A stretch of DNA of 64,000 nt. Origin: Corynebacterium anserum (GTDB taxonomy: Bacteria; Actinomycetota; Actinomycetes; Mycobacteriales; Mycobacteriaceae). Within the stretch, counting starts at the first letter, position 1, and each line of letters starts with the position of its first letter. Both the position numbers and the translations under genes were made by a program. The DNA is taken from contig NZ_CP046883.1 in assembly GCF_014262665.1 (NCBI RefSeq), positions 372,001-436,000 of the forward strand, read 5' to 3'. Positions 45,788 to 54,711 of the stretch are shown piece by piece. The notes under the pieces are model-generated. The model saw nothing but the letters and a program-made list of their open reading frames with translations. It was not told where the DNA came from and did not search any database.

Positions 45788-46831
45788 TTATGAGTGGAGG
45801 CTGCTGATCATGGAGCTGCGAATAGAAGCGAGGCGAACAAGGAAGTCCCGCACTGCAACACAGTCATCCAAACGGCGGTTACCTTGAGATGAACCCTCGC
45901 CGACTTTAATGCTTATATCCCGCTCCTTGTGCAGGATAGCCATGACGGTTTCGTCGGTTGTGTCGTCTCCCGCGAAAACTACGGCATCGACTGGCGGGGA
46001 CATCCGTTCAAGGAGTTCCGACATGTAGCTTCCCTTGGTCGCCTGGCTCACAGCAACTTCAAAGATGTCCTTTCCTAACGTGATTTTGCTCCCAGGGGTG
46101 CGCTGTGCAAATCTCTGAAACTCGGAAACCGCTGCTGACGCGATGGTTTTGTCCTCAGCTGTGCGCACGTGCAGGCTGACGGAAAATGGTTTGTATTCGA
46201 CCCACATGCCTGGGGTTCGTTTGGCTTGGTCTTCGGCGAACTGTTTGAGTTTTGTTAATTGTGTACGTTGAGTCTCGCTTAAGTCACTAGTTGGCTGGTC
46301 GGCTGCCTCTGCTCCGTGGCTGCCGACCATGCGTATGATGCCGTCACCAGGAGAGGAAGCCTCCGACGCGCGTTGTGGGTCGAGTCCTGTTACATCGGAC
46401 AATTGAGTCAGGTTGCGCCCGGAAATCACAACAACAGTGGTACCAGGTATTTGCGACAGTTCGGTTAGAGCTTCTATCGCTCCGTCTTCTGCGCGGCATG
46501 CGGATGGGTCGTCGGAGAAGGGGGCGAGGGTACCATCAAAGTCCATTGCGACAACGAGCTGGGGCGCTCCACCCAAATATTTCAGGTCGTGTTCAGTCAC
46601 CGGCGCAGTCGGTTCTTTCGTGTTCCCGGCCACCCCATGTGATTTTGTCACCTCTTCTTGTGGGGGTGCGGAGTGCCCCTGTGGGTTTGTCGCGTCCTCT
46701 TGTGGGCCCCGGGTGGAAGTCTTGCTTATATCGAGCGACGCAGCATCGTTTTTCATGATGCTTTCGCCTTCGACGTCACACTTGTGTGAAGCGTTTTCTG
46801 GGGAAGTATTGTATCCGGATTGATTGGTCAT
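45788..46831 (-). CDS. otsB: Trehalose-6-phosphate phosphatase
   Basis: A 347-residue HAD-superfamily phosphatase. The nucleophile motif is AMDFDGTLAPF, motif II VVVISGRN, and the acidic motif FAGDDTTDE. A disordered N-terminus of about 95 residues precedes the catalytic domain. The ATG at 46831 is chosen, but the ATG at 46756 is also possible. It completes trehalose synthesis begun by OtsA. Trehalose is needed for mycolate transfer as well as stress protection. Confidence 0.9.
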   Translation of the reverse strand: MTNQSGYNTSPENASHKCDVEGESIMKNDAASLDISKTSTRGPQEDATNPQGHSAPPQEEVTKSHGVAGNTKEPTAPVTEHDLKYLGGAPQLVVAMDFDGTLAPFSDDPSACRAEDGAIEALTELSQIPGTTVVVISGRNLTQLSDVTGLDPQRASEASSPGDGIIRMVGSHGAEAADQPTSDLSETQRTQLTKLKQFAEDQAKRTPGMWVEYKPFSVSLHVRTAEDKTIASAAVSEFQRFAQRTPGSKITLGKDIFEVAVSQATKGSYMSELLERMSPPVDAVVFAGDDTTDETVMAILHKERDISIKVGEGSSQGNRRLDDCVAVRDFLVRLASIRSSMISSLHS

Positions 46832-46918
46832 TGGCCGTAGGCCTCTCTTTCGAAAGATTTTTATGGTGGCAGGTGAGGTGGGCAAGTCATGCTGTACCAG
46901 GCCGTTCAATCCTGGCTA

Positions 46919-46980
46919 ACCACGCGCCGGGGTTATCTAACCTGCACGGACCACGCGCCGCGGTTATCTAACCTGTGCTG
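46919..46980. repeat. 31-bp imperfect tandem duplication
   Basis: ACCACGCGCC(G)GGTTATCTAACCTG recurs at 46919-46949 and 46950-46980, with differences mainly at the ends. It lies between otsB and the upstream lipoprotein gene, where smaller CACGCTGTAT repeats also occur. Confidence 0.75.
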
Positions 46981-47093
46981 TCCGCATTACCGGGCTTGTC
47001 ACCAGCACTGCATCACGCTGTATAACTCGCACTAGCCGTGCTAGGGCTGAGCCGTGCTGGTCACGCTGTATGGAGCAATTGGATCAGCCCCCG

Positions 47094-47738
47094 CTAGTCC
47101 CCACTGAAGAATTCCACACTAGGCGCAGTTTGCCAGTCCTCTAGTCCGTCGAGAACCTGTTGGAGTTTTAATGTGTCTGACTCCGGGCGGCTGACAGAGA
47201 GAGTGTGGCCATCCATTACATCCTTCATTCGTGCGGCGGTATCTTCATCACCTGGAAGACACTGTGCATCTTTATCCAATGGCTCCGACGTAAACCCACT
47301 AATACTCAGTTCGTCTTGTTCATAATTCCATTCCACATTTCCTCGGAGGGAGAGACAGCCGCTGGCACCCGTAAGCGAGTCCTCGCCGATTACTACGTAG
47401 GCACGGCCTTGCAGGTTATCTGGAAGGTAATTGGCACGGGAGGAATCATCGTAGATTTCGGTTACCTGCCATTGCGTGTTTCCCACTGGGGAATCTGAAT
47501 TACCACATGCTGTCAGGAGTCCGAGACTCACGAAGGCTAAAGCGCTGGCTCCTATGCAGCGCCGTCTGAGTGACGCGTTTGTTGTGGACGGTGCGGATGC
47601 ATCTGGTGTCGCTGGGGAACCGGGATGTTCCGGCATGGTCGAGGCAGGGTAGCTGCTGGCGTCGGTCGAAGCCAGAGGCAGAGGGCGATTAGAACCTGGT
47701 GACGAGGCAGAGCGGGTGAGGTCGCTGCGGTAGGTCAC
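47094..47738 (-). CDS. Lipoprotein between otsA and otsB
   Basis: A 214-residue predicted lipoprotein. A membrane signal with lipobox LLTAC (Cys about residue 78) is preceded by an unusually long Ser/Pro-rich stretch of about 57 residues. The GTG at 47738 overlaps the otsA stop (GTGA), which supports coupled translation, although a later start near residue 35 would give a more ordinary signal. The folded part has two Cys (GCLSL, QCLPG) and resembles small META-like lipoproteins only loosely. It is in the same place as C. glutamicum cg2908. Function unknown. Confidence 0.65.
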   Translation of the reverse strand: MTYRSDLTRSASSPGSNRPLPLASTDASSYPASTMPEHPGSPATPDASAPSTTNASLRRRCIGASALAFVSLGLLTACGNSDSPVGNTQWQVTEIYDDSSRANYLPDNLQGRAYVVIGEDSLTGASGCLSLRGNVEWNYEQDELSISGFTSEPLDKDAQCLPGDEDTAARMKDVMDGHTLSVSRPESDTLKLQQVLDGLEDWQTAPSVEFFSGD

Positions 47739-49270
47739 TTTGTCTCCTTGAGTTCGGCGAGGAAGCTTGCGGCCCAGCTGTCCACGTCGTTATTCTGCAC
47801 CTGATTCCACATATCGAGCATCCGCTGGCGTTGGGCGGTGGGGTCCTCGGAGGTGGCGGAGAGTATTGCTTCGCAGATCGATTCGCCGTCGTGTGGATTG
47901 CACATGTAGGCCTGTGTCAGCTGGGTGGCAGCGCCGGTGAATTCGGATAGCACGAGCGCTCCGGATCCGTCGGAGTGGCTGGCTACGTATTCTTTCGCCA
48001 CGAGGTTCATTCCGTCTTTGAGTGCTGTCACCAGCATGATGTCCGTGGTGGCGTACAGCGCAACGATTTCCTCGAATGGCAACCCGTGGTGAATGTAGTG
48101 CACGAGGGGCCGCCCCAGCTGGCCGTAGTTGCCGTTGATTCGGGATACGACGCGCTCCACCTCTTCGCGCGTCGCACGATACTCTTCCAAGCGTTCACGG
48201 GACGGTGTGGCGACCTGCACCACCACTACGTCTTCCGCCTTAAGCCTCCCACTGTCTAACAATTGTTCTACTGCGAGCAGCCTATGGAGGATCCCCTTGG
48301 TGTAGTCCATTCGATCGACACCACTGAGCAACCATTTCGGAGATCCCAAACGCGCACGGAGCTGATGAGCTTCTGCCATTGTTTCGGGGGCGAGTGCCTG
48401 GGCTTGGACTTGAGCGGAATCGATTGAAATGGGGAACACACCGACGCGGACGGTACGGGTTGAGCCGGCCTCGGAGTGCTGAGCATTGGGCACGGCGACG
48501 CGCCCCACAATCAAACTTTCTTCCGGAAGACGGCTTCCATTGATGAATTCGGCGGCATCTTCATCGTCATCGGTGGAAACGTCGTATCCGAGGGCACGTA
48601 ATGTGTCGAGGAAGTTGCGGGCACTGTCCTGTGTGTGGAATCCCACGACGTCTGCGCCTAGTGTTCCCTGCAATACTTCTTCTCGCCAGGGCAGTTGACG
48701 GAATAGTTCTGCGTTGGGGAAGGGGATGTGGAGGAAGAAACCTATGCATATGTCGCCACGTTGTTTGCGTAGGAGTCCGGGGACGAGGTGGAGTTGATAG
48801 TCCTGAACCCAGACGGTCGCTCCTTCGGAGGCAATCGCCGCGGTCGTGTCTGCGAAGCGCTGATTGACCTGCTCATAGCGCTGCCACCACGTGCGTTCGT
48901 AGCGTGGTGGGACGATGAGGTCATGGTATAGGGGCCAGAGTGTCGCGTTGGAAAAGCCTTCGTAGAACTGTTCGAAGTCTTCGTCGTCCAAATTCACCGG
49001 GATGGTGTGAAGGCCGGATTCCTCGGCGCTGGGCATGTCTTCCAGCGTGACGGGACTCGTACTTCCGGGCCAGCCGATCCACGCGCCGTCATTGGCCTGC
49101 AAGACGGGGCGCAAGGCTGTGACTAGTCCGCCGGGTGAGGGAGTCCAGCTCACTTCGCCTGTTGTGGGGTCTGTATTCCTGTCGACTGGCAGCCTATTGG
49201 CGACTACGACGAAATCTGCGGACACATCGCCGCTCTGAATTGTTTGGTTGGTGAGGGGCGCATTAGTCAC
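47735..49270 (-). CDS. otsA: Trehalose-6-phosphate synthase
   Basis: A 511-residue GT20 glycosyltransferase that joins UDP-glucose and glucose-6-phosphate. Family blocks are VVANRLPVDR, PGGLVTALRPVL, AWIGWPG, FLHIPFPNAELFRQLPWREEVLQG, DVVGFHTQDSARNFL, SGVDRMDYTKGILHRL and LKDGMNLVAKEYVA. The start GTG at 49270 lies 13 bases after the preceding Lys-rich gene. Part of the thrE-otsA-otsB cluster conserved in corynebacteria. Confidence 0.93.
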   Translation of the reverse strand: MTNAPLTNQTIQSGDVSADFVVVANRLPVDRNTDPTTGEVSWTPSPGGLVTALRPVLQANDGAWIGWPGSTSPVTLEDMPSAEESGLHTIPVNLDDEDFEQFYEGFSNATLWPLYHDLIVPPRYERTWWQRYEQVNQRFADTTAAIASEGATVWVQDYQLHLVPGLLRKQRGDICIGFFLHIPFPNAELFRQLPWREEVLQGTLGADVVGFHTQDSARNFLDTLRALGYDVSTDDDEDAAEFINGSRLPEESLIVGRVAVPNAQHSEAGSTRTVRVGVFPISIDSAQVQAQALAPETMAEAHQLRARLGSPKWLLSGVDRMDYTKGILHRLLAVEQLLDSGRLKAEDVVVVQVATPSRERLEEYRATREEVERVVSRINGNYGQLGRPLVHYIHHGLPFEEIVALYATTDIMLVTALKDGMNLVAKEYVASHSDGSGALVLSEFTGAATQLTQAYMCNPHDGESICEAILSATSEDPTAQRQRMLDMWNQVQNNDVDSWAASFLAELKETK

Positions 49271-49282
49271 GTGAGTATTTGC

Positions 49283-49645
49283 CTACTCTGCGGCTTTCTT
49301 AGCCGCCTTTTTGGTGGTCTTCTTGGCAGATTTTTTGGCCGTCTTTTTTGCGGCCTTTTTGGTGGTCTTCTTGGTTGTTTTCTTAGCCGCCTTCTTTGAA
49401 GCTTTCTTGGTTGTCTTGCGTGTTGCTTTCTTAGTCTCGGCTTCTTTGGCTTCAATCTCGGCGAGAACCTTGCGGTGGATGAGGCCTTCTGGTTCCACTC
49501 CTAGCATGGACATGAGCGTTACCGCATCCAGGAAGTCCTCGGAGTATGTAGCGACAATTCGCTGGGCTGCTTCCGCGGTCTCGGCTTCAACGGCGTGGAG
49601 AGATTCTGCGTTTGCGGAGCGGTTGTCGGTGACCTTCGGCGGCAC
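49283..49645 (-). CDS. Lys/Ala-rich histone-like tail protein
   Basis: A 120-residue protein. Residues 1-70 form an acidic helical part (LHAVEAETAEAAQRIVATYSEDFLDA). Residues about 72-118 are almost only Lys, Ala and Thr in KKxxKK repeats, like the tails of actinobacterial nucleoid proteins (HupB, MSMEG-type histone-like proteins). It sits between thrE and otsA as in C. glutamicum (cg2906 position). DNA or RNA binding is likely from composition, but no fold is recognised. Confidence 0.7.
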   Translation of the reverse strand: MPPKVTDNRSANAESLHAVEAETAEAAQRIVATYSEDFLDAVTLMSMLGVEPEGLIHRKVLAEIEAKEAETKKATRKTTKKASKKAAKKTTKKTTKKAAKKTAKKSAKKTTKKAAKKAAE

Positions 49646-49702
49646 TGTTCATCCCCTTGATTCGTGGTCTGTTTTCCTAACCACTCTACTCTAGCGCTTC
49701 GT

Positions 49703-51409
49703 TCATGCTTGTTCCCCTTCGCCTTCTGGAGCGGTACCGCTACGCTGTTCCTCCGTGGCACCAGCTGCAGTCGGTTTCGTTTCTTCATGTCCGCTGGGAT
49801 GGCTCCCAGAATGCTCTTTGTACCTGGGGGAGACGCGGTGTGAGGTGCCATGATCGTGGTCTGAGGTGTCATGGTTCAGCAGTGGAGCTTCGCGGTCTGC
49901 TACCTGTGTATCGAGTTGCCATAGAGAGCGCACGCTAGATTTCTGCTGACGGCGCCAGTGCAGAGGTTGGCGGATGCGGCCGGTTGAGGTCATTCGTGGC
50001 GTCGGGACGGTACCACGCATGCGCGGTAAAGCAGGGCGGCGAATACGGCGAGCAATCCACTCACCGAGAACAACACTCGCGGCCAGCGCAGTGGCGGTTC
50101 CTAGCGCGAGCGCTAAGTTGGATAGGCCTGTGACGAAGTTGTCGTTAAGAATATTGCTCATGCCGCGGTAGAGCGCTAGCCCCGGTAGGAATGGGGTGAT
50201 GCCGGCGGCCGCAGTGATTTGCGGTGGGATTTGAAAACGCCGGGAGAGAACACCGCCAGCAAATCCCACGATAAGCCCTGCAACAGCAGCAGCTGCCAGC
50301 ACACCCAAGTCGAGGGTATTGAGGATGAAATAGTACGCCACGCTGGCTACCAGGGCGGTCGTCGACGCCACAAGCATTGACTGCCGTTCTGTGAAACAGG
50401 CGATGCAAAAGAACATCGTGGCGATCGCGCCCGAGATGATTCGCACTGAGGTGGAACCAAGCAGACCAACAGCCTGGTTCTGATCCAGAGGTGGCAGGGT
50501 CAGGCCAACGAAGGTGGTGAATTGGATGCCGACTGCTATTCCAGCGATGATCGCGCCAGTGCTGAGGATGGTTTCAAAGAACCTGGCAGATGATGTAACA
50601 GGGGCGCCAGTGACTCCGTCTTGGAGCGCCTGAACCAAAGTCAAACCCGCCAGAAGCGCGACGATACACGATGCGACGACAAGGGATGGGGGAAGATAAA
50701 AGCCGAAATCATCTGCGAGTCGATAGGCGAGACCCGCTGGAAACACAGCGACGAACCCGCCAATAACGTTTTGGAAGAAAAGTGGCAAAGACTTCGACGC
50801 CAACCAGGCGTTGGCGAAGATGGTGAAGATGGTAGTGATGGTGGCTACGCACGCTACGGCCCAACCACCGCCTAAAAGCAGTGCCACAGCGCCGGCAAAG
50901 AATCCCCATGCCAAGAGGGCATAACGGTTGCGATAAGGCAGGGGAGACGTCTCAATCTTAAAAAGAATCCGTTGAGCTTCCTCGAGGCTGACCGCACCTC
51001 GGCAAATGGAGCGGATCAGCTGATCCACCTCCACCAAGCGAGAAAAATCCGTGGTGAGGGAGTGAACGACACGGAAGGCCGACGCAGGATTTTTCTTCTG
51101 GTCATAGTAGGCATAGACCGTGATGGTGTTGAGAGTGATGTCCACATGCGTGTAGTGGAGACCATAAGCGTGGGTGATTGCACGGATCTGCGCTTTCGCA
51201 TCGGAATTACCAGTGCCGGCAGATAGGAGAAGATCACCGATACGACCCGCGAGATTCAGTACAGCGTGGATCTTGGCAGTGTCGGTGAAATCAATCGGAG
51301 CCAGAGGAGATGGCGGTGGTGCCATGCGGATGGCGTCGATCGTTGCCCTGTTTCCTGAAAACAACAGGTCAGCGCCTTTTCGAAGCGCATTCTTTAGTGT
51401 GATACGCAC
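49703..51409 (-). CDS. thrE: Threonine/serine exporter ThrE
   Basis: A 568-residue exporter. Residues about 45-190 form the cytosolic ThrE domain (LNLAGRIGDLLLSAGTGNSDAKAQIRAITHAYGL), followed by ten membrane segments (GFFAGAVALLLGGGWAVACV ... ITPFLPGLALYRGM is the second-domain hallmark) and a polar, basic-acidic tail of about 110 residues. It exports threonine and serine using the membrane potential. It corresponds to C. glutamicum cg2905 by position. The start at 51409 is the first plausible one; the exact start is not certain. Confidence 0.9.
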   Translation of the reverse strand: MRITLKNALRKGADLLFSGNRATIDAIRMAPPPSPLAPIDFTDTAKIHAVLNLAGRIGDLLLSAGTGNSDAKAQIRAITHAYGLHYTHVDITLNTITVYAYYDQKKNPASAFRVVHSLTTDFSRLVEVDQLIRSICRGAVSLEEAQRILFKIETSPLPYRNRYALLAWGFFAGAVALLLGGGWAVACVATITTIFTIFANAWLASKSLPLFFQNVIGGFVAVFPAGLAYRLADDFGFYLPPSLVVASCIVALLAGLTLVQALQDGVTGAPVTSSARFFETILSTGAIIAGIAVGIQFTTFVGLTLPPLDQNQAVGLLGSTSVRIISGAIATMFFCIACFTERQSMLVASTTALVASVAYYFILNTLDLGVLAAAAVAGLIVGFAGGVLSRRFQIPPQITAAAGITPFLPGLALYRGMSNILNDNFVTGLSNLALALGTATALAASVVLGEWIARRIRRPALPRMRGTVPTPRMTSTGRIRQPLHWRRQQKSSVRSLWQLDTQVADREAPLLNHDTSDHDHGTSHRVSPRYKEHSGSHPSGHEETKPTAAGATEEQRSGTAPEGEGEQA

Positions 51410-51551
51410 GCTGACAACCGTACCTTCCTGAGAGGACGTGCAGCTAATTTTTTGGGGCGATTGTGGGGGTCATTTGGCGTTAAGGGGTGGTGCACTGATA
51501 GTCTTTGACTGCTTGAGGGGTTCAAGTTGAAGGCAAAACCCCGAGGGCGAC

Positions 51552-51624
51552 GCTGGAGTGGCGCAATTGGCAGCGCAACGCACTTGTAATGCGTAGGTTG
51601 CGAGTTCAAGTCTCGTCTCCAGCT
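51552..51624 (+). tRNA. tRNA-Thr (anticodon TGT)
   Basis: A cloverleaf is readable: acceptor GCTGGAG/CTCCAGC, anticodon loop CTTGTAA with TGT, and T arm CGAG-TTCAAGT-CTCG. The discriminator is T. It lies next to thrE, as in related genomes. Confidence 0.93.
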
Positions 51625-51628
51625 CTAG

Positions 51629-51675
51629 AACCCCAGTGAGGTCGCTATTCTGCGATCAAACTGGGGTTTAGTTTC
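51629..51675 (+). terminator. Terminator after tRNA-Thr
   Basis: AACCCCAGT pairs with ACTGGGGTT with an inner GGTCGC/GCGATC stem, followed by TAGTTTCCC. Just downstream of the tRNA. Confidence 0.7.
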
Positions 51676-51703
51676 CCTTGAAGGCGTTCAAGACTGTCCA
51701 CAA

Positions 51704-52291
51704 TTAGCTGTCGTGGGTAATGGAGCCGAGGACGTTTGTCTGGTTGTTGTGGTCTTGAAAGTCGTACAGCATTACGTGGCAGTCTGTGTCATGGTTGTAG
51801 TCGACTTCCTTGAATCCCAAGGTCTCATATACGTGGTAGGCGCGGTCGTTACCCTTATCGACTGCGAGGCTGACACCCGGCTTTCCTTTGTCGAGTGCCA
51901 CCTCTAAAGCTGTCTTGAGTAACATTCGGCCTAGCCCATGGCCAGTTTTGCCACGAACCATAGAAATAGCGAGTTCGGGGATGTCTTCACTGATGTAACC
52001 GGAGCCGCATCGTTCCTGTGGAAGCTCGAGAAGCCAGGTGGCTCCGACGCGCTGACCATTGAGTTCCGCGATGACTCCCCCCATACTTTCTTCCCACTGA
52101 CCCACGTATTTTTCGCGATCATTGTGGAAGTTTTCAGATAACGGACGATCCTCGCCCCAGGTATCGATCTCGTGGAAGAGCTCCTCTAAAAAGGGACGAT
52201 CTGCTTCCAAGGCCGGGCGGAAACTGACCTGGTTCTTTTCGCCTGGATTTCCAAAATCGTTAGTGGAATTGCCATCCTGTGAGGTACTCAT
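51704..52291 (-). CDS. GNAT-family N-acetyltransferase
   Basis: A 195-residue acetyltransferase. The acetyl-CoA loop is VRGKTGHGLGRMLLKTALEVAL (Q/RxxGxG/A type). The C-terminal block is GVSLAVDKGNDRAYHVYETLGFKEVD. FRPALEADRPFLEELF begins the domain; the first ~25 residues are disordered. The ATG at 52291 after GGTGGAAAA is used. The acceptor substrate is unknown. Confidence 0.85.
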   Translation of the reverse strand: MSTSQDGNSTNDFGNPGEKNQVSFRPALEADRPFLEELFHEIDTWGEDRPLSENFHNDREKYVGQWEESMGGVIAELNGQRVGATWLLELPQERCGSGYISEDIPELAISMVRGKTGHGLGRMLLKTALEVALDKGKPGVSLAVDKGNDRAYHVYETLGFKEVDYNHDTDCHVMLYDFQDHNNQTNVLGSITHDS

Positions 52292-52732
52292 GTTTTCCAC
52301 CGTACCAAGCGAGAAGTGAGCTGGGGCGCTTCGTTTTTTAGCGGTAGCTCGCACGCGCATGCGTGGCGGGGTTTTCGATGGCTCCGATCGCAGGGAGGTG
52401 GGACTGTTCATCCTCGGCTAATCGTGCATCCACCAACTCAGCCACCCCTGTCTCTTAGTTTCGAGTGCCCCAAGCCACTCACTCCGACTAGAACACTAAT
52501 CAAGCACTTCCTTCAAGGTTCGCGCTTGCCATTTCCATATGTAAGCAGAATAGATACCTCAATAAATCAGGCTCCCCTATGGCTTCTTGCAGCAATTCCT
52601 ACAAGAGTTGTTCAACAGTTTCCCTGGGATTTTGCAAGTTTTTCCAACTATTCAGTCATTTTTCATTCCCGAGATACGTTTCTCACACTAAGCTCTTTTC
52701 TCACGGTCCACTACAGCGAAAGATGCCCCACC

Positions 52733-54023
52733 ATGGCCAGACCATCGCGCATTATCACCACTTTCCTATTCGCCATCACCCCTGGCATGGGGTTCACCCC
52801 TGCCGTGCAGGCTCAACCCACACAACCACCAACAACTGCCAGTACACCAGCAGACAACCACGCTGATCAGGTTGCACCCGGGCGAGAAAACCTAGAACCA
52901 GCAGAACCGGGGTTCGATGACAACAACGTTGATAACCAAACAGGTAGGAACTAGCACCCCACCACCAACCCCAAAAGCAAAATCACTCCAGGGAAGATGC
53001 GTTCCGATAAAGAACAAATTCCCGGTGGATTCACGAAAGAACAAGCTAACCAAGCTGAAATTCAAGAGGTTAAAGAACAAGCCACGCAAACACGCTCTGG
53101 AGTACAGACGTTTGCCGCCGTTGATAACTGTCGGACGTACTGGCCTAGTCCTTTTAAGGTGTGCGGAAAGATCCGGGAAAAGTACGATTCTCTCGGTGGA
53201 CCAAAAAGTTTCCTCACTTGGCCGAAGACCAATGAACTCGGCGTTCCTGATGGTGTCGGACGTCGCAATGAGTTCGTGGCTGGAGACAGGTGCCGAACAA
53301 GGACAAATGCTCAGCTACCCAATCGAGGATGAGACATCAACTCCAGATGGAGTTGGAAAATTCAGCAAGTTTGGCTGGGGTTTTATCTACTGGTCTCCAG
53401 CAACCGGAGCCCATCCTATCTATGGTCCAGTTCTGTATGAATGGGCAAATAGCGGTTTCGAAAAAGGAAAATACGGGTATCCGACTGCAGACATCAAACC
53501 GACTAAAGACGGAGGGGATTTGCAGTATTTTCAGCGAGGGCTTATCCGTTCTCCTAATTTTCCTCTTCCGGCATACCAAGAAATATCAGCCTTCGGAGCC
53601 AACCGACCAGCCAGTAGATCAACCGATGCAGAGGAAGTTATCGGAGACAATTTTGATAGAATGCATGAGTGCATTGGCGGATATGACAACGGAAAACTTA
53701 CCGTTTTTCACCACTCTGGCGTGAGTCTATACTGCAGGGATCTTTGGCATATTGCCGATAACCACATGCCCCCTCAAGAGGAGATAACGAGACAGGTTTG
53801 GGAAGACCTTCAGACCTGCGTAGCACATACGCTCCTATCACAAGAGTTCACCAATAAAACAAGCAGGCCTGGGACATACATTAAAGTAAGGTATAACACT
53901 TACTCTAAAGTCAGAAGCTACGCCATTGTATGGAGTAGCTCTTCTACCCTGCACAATGCCTACACCAATGACGACCGAGGCGGAAGGGATTGGGGAGGAT
54001 GCCGAAAGTACCTACTCCGATAA
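52733..54023 (+). pseudogene. Secreted LGFP-repeat protein, broken by a stop and an internal deletion
   Basis: The ATG at 52733 opens a signal peptide (MARPSRIITTFLFAITPG...AVQA). The same frame meets TAG at 52952-52954, then continues openly (MRSDKEQIPGGFTKE...) into an LGFP unit (REKYDSLGGPKSFLTWPKTNELGVPDGVGRRNEF). At about 53270 the frame changes in mid-unit and reads TGAEQGQMLSYPIEDETSTP and further LGFP units to 53580, then a unique region with four Cys (ECIGGY, YCRDLW, TCVAH, GCRKY) ending at 54023. The join skips about 30 residues of a repeat, so a deletion and shift is likely. It is a paralogue of the protein at 6422 with a different C-terminal domain. Confidence 0.65.
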
Positions 54024-54376
54024 TCACACTGTTTCCTGAAGAAGGGATGGATTGGGGACTATGGTCAGAAAGGGATGACATACAGCGCGAACGTGAAGAC
54101 GATTCCCTTCAACCATCTGACCTACACCTCAGCATTGCCCTAACCGAAATCTTAAAACGCTGGAACCGCACTTGGATCGAAAACTATGGATATGGTGTTG
54201 GAGCTTCGTTTGTTTCTTGGTGGAGAGAGGGCTTTGACCTCAACAGCTGGCTACAAGAAGGGCTGTGGATTGCAAGACAGATAGAAGCAGAGGCTGATGT
54301 AACTGTCGATAGAAGATTCGCGAACTATCTACACCGACCCATCCCCCTAGCCCCTGCAAATAAAACCGTTTCATGA
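53999..54376 (+). CDS. Hypothetical protein, first of two tandem paralogues after LGFP protein
   Basis: A protein of about 125 residues with no signal or membrane segment. It contains LKRWNRTWIENYGYGVGASFVSWWREGFDLNSWLQEG...IEAEADVTVDRRFANYLHRP. It overlaps the end of the LGFP gene by 25 bases and the next gene by ATGA. The start is uncertain (TTG 53990 or ATG 53999). The pattern W-x(n)-FD(L/P)-x-W-x-x-(E/D)G-x-IEA is shared with the next gene. No family is recognised. Confidence 0.55.
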   Translation: MPKVPTPIITLFPEEGMDWGLWSERDDIQREREDDSLQPSDLHLSIALTEILKRWNRTWIENYGYGVGASFVSWWREGFDLNSWLQEGLWIARQIEAEADVTVDRRFANYLHRPIPLAPANKTVS

Positions 54377-54711
54377 AACACACCTACGTAATAATTTACC
54401 CCGACAATGCAAGACCCTCAGCAGTCTGGGGAGTAGATGAAGCAGAAGAGAACGCATTCTGTTCTGCAGCCCACCAAGCTTTAAGAAACTCACCCCATTC
54501 CTTCGATGGATGGATCAGAGAATGGCGGGAAAATTTTCAAAGCGAGGGCAGAGTTGGCGTCGCTCAGCGATGGAACAGCAGTTTTGATCCTCTCCAATGG
54601 ATTGCTGACGGAGAAGAGCTTTCCTCTGTAATTGAAGCCAACACGAACTACCGAATAGTGCGAGCTTTTAAGGCCTACGCCCGTAATCCTAAAACGGTTA
54701 GATCAGAATAG
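54373..54711 (+). CDS. Hypothetical protein, second tandem paralogue after LGFP protein
   Basis: A 112-residue soluble protein (MKHTYVIIYPDNARPSAVWG...). Its second half aligns by eye with the preceding protein: W(I)REW.ENF...G..VAQRWNSSFDPLQWIADGEEL...IEANTNYRIVRAFKAYARNP. The ATG overlaps the previous TGA. Two cytosolic paralogues directly behind a secreted, domain-variable protein fit an immunity-gene pattern, but this is position-based only. Confidence 0.6.
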   Translation: MKHTYVIIYPDNARPSAVWGVDEAEENAFCSAAHQALRNSPHSFDGWIREWRENFQSEGRVGVAQRWNSSFDPLQWIADGEELSSVIEANTNYRIVRAFKAYARNPKTVRSE

